From Hamiltosporidium magnivora (lineage: Eukaryota > Microsporidia > Dubosqiidae): 25,515 nucleotides of DNA. A program made the position numbers and the translations under genes. This document shows positions 19,009-25,515 of the stretch, in pieces. The notes beneath the pieces were generated by a model, which saw only the letters and a program-made list of their open reading frames with translations, did not search any database and was not told where the DNA came from. The stretch is taken from positions 1 to 25,515 of the forward strand of contig PITI01000072.1 in NCBI GenBank assembly GCA_004325065.1. Direction: 5' to 3'. The first letter of the stretch is position 1. Each line of letters opens with the position of its first letter.

Positions 19009-20989
19009 GCTCCTAGTTTATGAATGGGAAGAAAAAGTATTATAAAAATTATAGTTGATTAAAACAGGTTGGTTTATTATAAAAACGTAAAAAATATTTT
19101 TACTTTTTAATTTTTAAATTCTTATTTGATAAATAAAATTGAAACCGCAAGTATGGATAATTTATCAAAGGTTTAATTCTTCTAACCACAATAAGCTTTG
19201 ACTAATATATATTATTTTTAAAACGTTATAAATACCGGCTGACACTGACAAATGTTTTTCTAAAAAAACCGAAAGCGATTTGTTTTTGTCTGAAAATCTA
19301 GCCATTCAAAAAAATGTTTCAAACTTCTAAATATAATTGCGAAGCTCTAATTTATCTGTGAAGTGAAATTTCATCTCAATCGGAAGAAACAAGATGTTAA
19401 AATATATAAATATATTTGATCAAATAAAAATCTACACAAATAACCGATTAGATTTTATAATAGAAACAAATTTAAATAAATTTTACATTCAAATTTGTAT
19501 AAATAAAGAGAAAATAATTTTATAAAACAACAATTTTTATAAATGAGTCAAAAGGAGATATTTAAAGATATATACAACACCATCTTCTATAATCAAGCTA
19601 AGATGCGTTAAAAAGCATCCAAAAAAAGTTATAATAAATTTACAGTAGTTTTTGAGAATTTCAACTTGTTGAAAATAGATGCAAGATAAAAATAAAATAT
19701 AGTTACATTATGATTATCAATATAGTGTCTTTTTCTTACAAACAACAATAATTATAACTCTACAAAAATAATTCGGGGTCAATGTGTCAAAGCGATTCTA
19801 AAATAGAAATAAGTACAAGGGTACAAATTACTTACTCATTGGCATTAAAAAAACATACAGAGCCCAAGCCTCTTTTACTATTAGCTTTCACCTTTCACGA
19901 TCAGAACCCAGGTTTTTCTTTCTTCGTCTATGTCAAGATCATACATCTATTTATTTAGATCATCTAGTTACTCAAATTTAAGTATACGAGTAAATACCCA
20001 GAATACCAAATAATGTTAAAAATACAAATCTTAGTCAAAAAAATTTGGTTTATTCAGGAATATTTTTATAAGATACGGTTTAAAGCAGAAATGACCACAC
20101 AGGCTCCGCTACGAATTTACAAGCCATAACTTAAAGAAATATATCTTTTAGACAAACAATTTGTGTTTTATTTTAAGATGTTTCATAATTATGGTAGTAC
20201 CTGATTCTTGGCCAACAAATGAGGATTGCAACTGTATTCTATAGAAATATCATAAGATGCATATAATACTCTAAAAATCAAGGCAAAAAATTTAGTAATA
20301 ATACTTATAAAATCTTTCATCGGTGTAAAAAAATTTTAAACTTTTCGATTTAATCTATACTCAATATAAATTTACCATAGTAATCAAAGTTAATTTATAA
20401 TCTTATGTTCTTAGACTTTTGTATGAAATGAAATTTCATTTTACTAAACATTAAAAATAACAAATTCTTAGCTCTAATATGACATATAAAAATCTTTATT
20501 ATAATATATTCAACAATTAAAAATAATTCAAGTAAATAAATTCAAAGAACACTTAATAAATATAAGAAAAAAAAACTACATAACTTGATTTAATATGTGC
20601 GTGCTAATTAATATTAAAGATTTCCATTAATAGAAATATAGTAACTAGAAACGGGAAACCATGGAAAACACAGATATATTAAAAAAAGATTTTATTTTAT
20701 TATTGCCTTTATTTATTTATCTATAAATACATTTATTATAAACATTAGTTTATAAATAACACATATAAGCTTTCCTATTACAACAACCTCTAAATTTTTA
20801 GATCCAACAACTATTTAAAATTCAATTTTATTTTGGGATATTCAGTAGTACTATTAAAAACGTAATAATTTAATCGTATCTCATATCTCATATTTAAAAT
20901 TCAAAAAAAAATTCTTTTTCAAAAACCTTTTACAGATTTTAAACATACAAAATCACCTTTTCCAATAAATTAATGCTTAAATATCTTAT
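19009..20989. other. Gene-free spacer between convergent genes C and D
   Basis: AT-rich with stops in all frames and no supported gene. It holds the second copy of the diverged dispersed repeat (19854-19938) and a very short GC-richer patch at ~20095-20130 (CACACAGGCTCCGCTACG) of unknown origin. Confidence 0.5.
19854..19938. repeat. Diverged dispersed repeat, copy 2
   Basis: Counterpart of 2288-2369, with three conserved blocks in the same order and nearly the same spacing. On the minus strand LDIDE is retained, but a reading-frame change relative to copy 1 follows within ~10 codons, and stops follow. Both copies lie in gene-free DNA and in the same orientation. Confidence 0.55.
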
Positions 20990-21256
20990 CTAGCACTATA
21001 GTACATCTATAATATACCTATCTGCCTTAAATAATATATCTGTTAAACCATACTCTTATATATCCTATAATATATTCTATAGTACATCCTATAATACATT
21101 CTATAGTATATCTTACAGTATATCTATAATACATCTCTAATATTCTTAATATACTCTTAGTATACTTTATAATAAATTCTATAGAGTATCAAATCTTATA
21201 ATATACTAATAAAAACCTATTTTTATAATATACTCTTGGTATATATCATAATATAT
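20990..21256. repeat. Degenerate TATA-type minisatellite beyond the 3' end of gene D
   Basis: About 260 bp built from variants of a 10-20-bp word (TCTATAATATA, TCTATAGTATA, CTTAGTATAC) abutting the stop codon of gene D. Short palindromes such as CTATAG and TATAATATA recur. There is no clear fixed period. It probably includes the 3' end of the gene D transcript. Confidence 0.55.
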
Positions 21257-24208
21257 CTATAATATACCTATTATGTCTTTAAATAACTTAAAATTGTTAA
21301 TAATACTATCATTATTAATTGTAAACGTATCAGTCTTAGCAGATTGATTATTTAAACTATTTTGATCACTGTTTATTTCTGAGGTAAGAACACATGTTTT
21401 TATCTCTTTTGTGAGGTTTTTATTGGTAGAATGACTCTTAAATAGTATTATTGGTGTCATACTACTAATATCTGTGTCGCTTCTTATTTTTTCTAAATCT
21501 ATGAGTTGTGTAAAAAGACCTTTTAATTCTTCTATCATTATTGTCTTGTTATTGTCTGTTACTAACGGTAACGTAAATGTAAAAGGTGTTATTGTACTAG
21601 TAGTAGTGGTACTATAACTAACAGATGTTAAATTATCAGTGGTAATAGGTGTTGGAGTACTAGAAGTGAGGGGTGTTAGAACATTAGAAGTATCTCTTGA
21701 TTTTAGAGGTGTTAGTATACTAGAAGATACCCCTATACTAAGAGGTTTTAATTTACTAGAAGAATCCACTAATTTAAGAGGTGTTAATTTACCAGAAGAT
21801 ATATCTATACTAAGCGTTGTTGATTTACTAGAAGATACACCTATACTAAGAGGTTTTAATTTACTAGAAGATACACCTATACTCAGAGGTGTTATTTCAC
21901 TTTCAGTATCAAAAGAAGTAGTTTCCTTATAAATATCATATTCTATTGTAGTTGTAGTATAATAAGTAACAAGAGTAGTAATAGTATTCTTATTTCTAGT
22001 CTTATTATTTATATCTGGTTTGGTTATTGTGGTAGGAATAAGATTATTTTTAATATCTGTTATTGTAACAGTAGAAGGAATTATATTATTAACGGTTTGT
22101 TTAATGGTATTAGTTACTGTAGTGTAAAGGGTGTTAGTGACAGTGAGTGGTTTAATAGCTGTTACTGTTTTATAAAGGGTGTTATTTACAGTCTCTTTGA
22201 CTCTATTAGTTACTGTAGTGTAAAGGGTGTTATTTACAATCTGTTTCTTTGTATCAATTAAGGTGTTATTTATAGTTACAGTGGTATAAAGGGTGTTGTT
22301 TATGGTCTCTTTTTTTGTATCAGTAACGGTGGTATAAAGGGTGTTGTTTATGGTCTCTTTTTTTGTATCAGTAACAGTCGTATAAAGGGTGTTATTTAGG
22401 GTCTCCTTCATTGTATTAGTAACAGTGTTATTTATAGTAACCGTAGTATAAAGGGTATTGTTTATTGTCTCTGATTTAACATCGGTTATAGTGTTATTTA
22501 TAGTAGCAGTGGTATAAAGGGTGTTATCTACGGTCTCTGATATTATAACTGTTGTGGTGTTATCAAAGGGGGTATAATGTGCTTTATTGCTAGTTTCTGG
22601 CTCCATATCCTTACTTGTACTATAAACGGTGTTATTGCTAGTTTCTGTCTCTATATCGTTACTAGTATTATAAAGGGTTTTATCCACAGTAGGTGTACTA
22701 CAAAGGGTGTTAAATACGGTACTCTTACTACCTACCCTTTTCTTCTTTAAACTGCTTATATTCCCTTTATTATCTCTTAGTACGTAAATAGTCTTATAAG
22801 GTGTTGTAGTAAAACACATGGTAGTTGTTATATAAGAGGTTTTGGGATATTCAGTAATCTCTAAGGTCTTATTCCTATGATCTTTCATTTTCCTACGAGC
22901 TAATGGGGTGTTATTCCTATGACCTTTCTTTTTCCATTTAACTAAAGGGGTCTTATTACCATGTATATTATTAACACCCTTGTTTTTCTCAGTAATATAA
23001 GAGGTGTTGGGATACTCGGTAATATATGTGTATTTAAAGGGTGTTATTGTCGTAACATATGAATAACGCGAGTAACTTATACTTTTATAAGAATCAAGAG
23101 GGGTGTTAATACTATACTCCTTTAAATAAAGGGTGCTATCACATAACGTACCGTTATTACATACTGTAGTAGTATTAGGGGTGCTAATACCATACTTGTT
23201 AAGATAAGAGGTGCTATCACATAATGTACCGTTATTAGATACATTACTATTAACACCTCTGTTACCCACAATCTCACTAGTAACACTCTTATATTTAATA
23301 CTATCACTAAAGATATTATAAGTACCTTCATTAGATATTTTGCACCTTATATTATCAGTATCATATATCTCAAAAATCTTTATTTTAATTTTTTCTATAC
23401 TGTCGTTTAGAACTGTTATCTTATTCTCACTACTCTGTTGGTACCCATTAAGCCACGATAACAATCTACATATTTCTTCTATATTTGTAGAATACGGTAT
23501 TTTACTTATCGTTACTAATGAAGTTTGAGTACTATTTGTATTATTTATGGTATTGTTGGTGGTATTTGTACTTTTAGTACTATCTATATTATTTATACTA
23601 TCGTTAATTTTTGTGCTTTTTTTTGTGTCTTCTATTTTATTGTTGTAGATTCGTATTATATTTCTATTTTTAGTTGTGTTATTATCAAGAGTAGAAGTAT
23701 TGTTGTTGGTTGTTGCGTTTCTTTGGCTTGGCGGGGTGTTATTACTGCCATTACTAGGTATTATGGTAATACCTCTTAGATTCCTATTGTTTATAGGGGT
23801 GTTATTATTGGTATTACTAGGTACTATGGTAACACCCCTTACATTTTGATTATTTATAGGGTTGTTATTACTACTTACATTACTATAAGTAACACCTCTT
23901 ATATTTCTGTTGTTTATAGGGGTGTTATTATTATAAGTAATACCAGTGTTAGTTTGGGGCTTTAAAATAGATATACTAGGTGTTCTATAATACCCATTAT
24001 ATACAGGAATGGCTATATTAGGTGGTTTACCTTTTGTATAAACATTAGGATTGTACAAATATCTACCACCATACATATTGCATATATTATAACACTCAGG
24101 TATATAAATATTACAATCGCAGTGTTGTGCCATAGTAGAAGTCAGAAAAAGCAGGAGTATGGGCATCTCTTTGATGTTTTCTTGTTTTTGGTGAGATATT
24201 TGTTTCAT
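21257..24208 (-). CDS. Gene D: secreted Thr/Asn/Ser-rich mucin-like repeat protein, 983 aa
   Basis: Intact minus-strand frame with outermost ATG at 24208. A second ATG at 24166 gives a cleaner signal peptide (MPILLLFLTSTMA, cleavage before QHCDC) and may be the true start. The mature N terminus has five cysteines in C-x-C-x6-C-x3-C spacing followed by CNMYGG, in a Tyr-rich patch. Then: an Asn-rich array NNTPINNRNIRGVTYS (~90-170), a less biased section (~230-420), an array of NNTLYTTVTDTKKETI-type units (~510-740), PLSIGVSSSKLK units (~775-860), and a modest C-terminal region with few repeats. Thr and Asn are so abundant that heavy O- and N-glycosylation is expected. No transmembrane helix apart from the signal. 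Secretion, Cys-rich head and mucin-like body suggest a spore-surface or polar-tube coat protein (known polar tube proteins are glycosylated), but I recognise no family. Convergent with gene C. Confidence 0.85.
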   Translation of the reverse strand: MKQISHQKQENIKEMPILLLFLTSTMAQHCDCNIYIPECYNICNMYGGRYLYNPNVYTKGKPPNIAIPVYNGYYRTPSISILKPQTNTGITYNNNTPINNRNIRGVTYSNVSSNNNPINNQNVRGVTIVPSNTNNNTPINNRNLRGITIIPSNGSNNTPPSQRNATTNNNTSTLDNNTTKNRNIIRIYNNKIEDTKKSTKINDSINNIDSTKSTNTTNNTINNTNSTQTSLVTISKIPYSTNIEEICRLLSWLNGYQQSSENKITVLNDSIEKIKIKIFEIYDTDNIRCKISNEGTYNIFSDSIKYKSVTSEIVGNRGVNSNVSNNGTLCDSTSYLNKYGISTPNTTTVCNNGTLCDSTLYLKEYSINTPLDSYKSISYSRYSYVTTITPFKYTYITEYPNTSYITEKNKGVNNIHGNKTPLVKWKKKGHRNNTPLARRKMKDHRNKTLEITEYPKTSYITTTMCFTTTPYKTIYVLRDNKGNISSLKKKRVGSKSTVFNTLCSTPTVDKTLYNTSNDIETETSNNTVYSTSKDMEPETSNKAHYTPFDNTTTVIISETVDNTLYTTATINNTITDVKSETINNTLYTTVTINNTVTNTMKETLNNTLYTTVTDTKKETINNTLYTTVTDTKKETINNTLYTTVTINNTLIDTKKQIVNNTLYTTVTNRVKETVNNTLYKTVTAIKPLTVTNTLYTTVTNTIKQTVNNIIPSTVTITDIKNNLIPTTITKPDINNKTRNKNTITTLVTYYTTTTIEYDIYKETTSFDTESEITPLSIGVSSSKLKPLSIGVSSSKSTTLSIDISSGKLTPLKLVDSSSKLKPLSIGVSSSILTPLKSRDTSNVLTPLTSSTPTPITTDNLTSVSYSTTTTSTITPFTFTLPLVTDNNKTIMIEELKGLFTQLIDLEKIRSDTDISSMTPIILFKSHSTNKNLTKEIKTCVLTSEINSDQNSLNNQSAKTDTFTINNDSIINNFKLFKDIIGIL
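21640..21900 (-). repeat. 36-bp coding array in gene D (PLSIGVSSSKLK units)
   Basis: Plus-strand units of the type TTTACTAGAAGATACACCTA, then TACTAAGAGGTTTTAA, repeat every 36 bp for about seven copies. They encode 12-residue units ending in Ser/Lys/Leu. The copies at ~21830-21890 are almost identical. Confidence 0.8.
22090..22690 (-). repeat. NNTLYTTVT coding array in gene D (mostly 48-54-bp units)
   Basis: Plus-strand words ATAAAGGGTGTTATTTA or a variant recur about every 48-54 bp. The two neighbouring copies around 22285-22385 are almost identical over a full 48-bp unit. Each unit encodes NNTLYTTVT plus a linker such as DTKKETI. Each contains GGTGTTA or GGTGTTG. Confidence 0.8.
23745..23945 (-). 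repeat. NNTPINNRN-RGVT coding array in gene D
   Basis: Four units around the words CTATTGTTTATAGGGGTGTTA and GGTAACACC/CCTCTTA encode NNTPINNRN followed by (I/V/L)RGVT. Within one unit the heptamer occurs in both orientations (GGTGTTA and TAACACC on the plus strand), translated as NNT and GVT respectively. Confidence 0.75.
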
Positions 24209-25455
24209 GGTTGTGTTTTATATTCAATACATTGTTTTACGTTTATTAAATCAAATATATTTTAAATATACTTTTATTCCTTTTTGGGTTGGATGTGTTT
24301 TTTTATCGTTTATTTTAATATTTGGTTTTTAATTCAGGTTTTTATTTTAAATATTTATTTCTCGTTTAATTTATCTATTTATTTAAGAAATAAGAACTTT
24401 GTATTGATTTTTTACTGATATTTTCTAATTATTTGTTTATTTTACTGATGTTTTTATAACCAATGAAATGTTATGATGAAAATTTTAAATACTTTTATAC
24501 ATCGTATTAGAAAAAGGTTTATTCTTTAACTCTTTATATTCATCAAAATGAAAAATCAAAATTTCTATTGTAAGAATTTTTAACAGTTTTTTTTATCTTT
24601 TTTATATTCAAAATATCTGGTGTATACAACAACTCAATACTTTTCAAGTTGTTTTTTTAATCAAAACACAAATAAAAACAATCTCTAATATTTATTAGAA
24701 TTATTTAGTCTAAAATATATATAATCCTTTATTAATTTTTTTTTATTCTAATACTTTGAATTAAACTTCTATTTTTAGAAATATTATATATTATAGAAAA
24801 ATAAAGATTTTATATAAAATTTATTTGGTTGTATTTATGTTGAATATAAAAATATAAATATTTGAATTTAGATTATATGATAGACAACCTTTTATATTAA
24901 TTCATCTACGATCCAATTGATTTTTTACACTTCATTTATTGAAATATTAAATAGAGAAATTAAAGTATTTGAAAATAAATAGATTTATAGGAAAAAAAAC
25001 TTCGGTTTGAACATCTGAAAAACACATATCAAATCGCCTATCTTATCTTATATATGAAAATATATTAAATAGGAAAATCATCTTATATAAAATGAGATTA
25101 CTGTAATTATTTATAATAAGAAGTAAATCTATGATATAAATATATTGTATCTTCACTTGTATATCATCTTAATTAAATATTCTCATTTAAAATTAAATTA
25201 TGTCATTAATATAAAAATTATAGGAAGCTTTTTTTGTGAAATACAAAGAATATTCGATTTTTTTTACATTCAATGGGCAAAAACATAATAAATAATGTTT
25301 TTTCAATCTCAAATTATTAATTAAATATGGAGTATATCTTTTATTGTGTAAGGCATCTTATACTCCTACATTTTGGTTCCCGTTTTGTAGTCAGTAAAAT
25401 TAAATAATATTATAAATTAGTTGTCGATTTAGTACCTAAATTTAGATCTTTATTG
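24209..25455. other. Gene-free AT-rich spacer upstream of gene D
   Basis: No gene, RNA or tandem array recognised. The leftmost ~100 bases must contain the promoter of gene D. GTAAAACA (minus strand, ~24230) lies close to its outermost ATG. Confidence 0.5.
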
Positions 25456-25515
25456 AAAAATATCACATCTTTTAAAACAGGGGCAAGTGTTATATTTGTT
25501 TTCATGACATTAACG
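25456..25515. mobile_element. Start of second copy of the 5012-5730 element (cut by window edge)
   Basis: The last 60 bases, AAAAATATCACATC through TTTTCATGACATTAACG, match 5012-5072 with only a few differences in the middle. Sequence left of 25456 does not match that left of 5012, so this marks an element boundary. The rest of the copy should lie beyond the window. Confidence 0.7.

Overview
The window looks like AT-rich (roughly three-quarters A+T) microsporidian nuclear DNA. The evidence is a set of intron-free genes for secreted, very low-complexity Ser/Lys/Glu-, Asn- and Thr-rich proteins of the spore-wall or polar-tube type, the standard genetic code, and long gene-poor spacers littered with decayed genes and transposon scraps. 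The recurrent heptamer TAACACC/GGTGTTA, found in spacers and inside genes (where it is read as NNT or GVN), recalls to me the Daphnia parasite Hamiltosporidium. That is memory of its protein style, not a search result, so the genus is tentative.

Layout: (1) 1-1931, minus: the N-terminal ~640 residues of a large secreted protein (gene A) with 29-residue Lys/Ser/Glu repeats, a Ser/Met array, a Cys-containing domain and a GC-rich Gly/Ser tail running off the left edge. (2) 1932-7425: gene-free AT-rich spacer holding a short diverged dispersed repeat (2288-2369) and an anomalous GC-richer element (5012-5730). The start of a second copy of that element sits at the extreme right end of the window. 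(3) 7426-9422: a broken gene that ended in a Pro/Glu repeat and a transmembrane helix. (4) 9560-12980: spacer with a minus-strand decayed fragment, a non-LTR-retrotransposon-like leader (10040-10262), a possible second decayed gene (10500-11213) and an arthropod-repeat-like motif (11788-11820). (5) 13018-16470, plus: gene B, 1150 aa, with 22-residue SISKS-type repeats. (6) 16471-17013: a 46-nt near-perfect hairpin and a 76-78-bp tandem array carrying TAACACC. (7) 17014-19008, plus: gene C, 664 aa, signal peptide, Asn/Ser/Thr-rich arms and a Cys-containing C-terminal domain matching that of gene A. (8) 19009-21256: spacer with the second copy of the dispersed repeat and a degenerate TATA-type minisatellite. 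(9) 21257-24208, minus: gene D, 983 aa, secreted, Cys-rich at the N terminus and then mucin-like with three repeat arrays. (10) 24209-25515: AT-rich spacer.

All four substantial genes encode predicted secreted, repeat-built proteins, and A and C share a domain. The region therefore reads as a cluster of extracellular structural proteins, plausibly of spore wall or polar tube, embedded in a repeat-rich and possibly subtelomere-like landscape with signs of transposon traffic from an animal host. No tRNA, rRNA or CRISPR could be supported.
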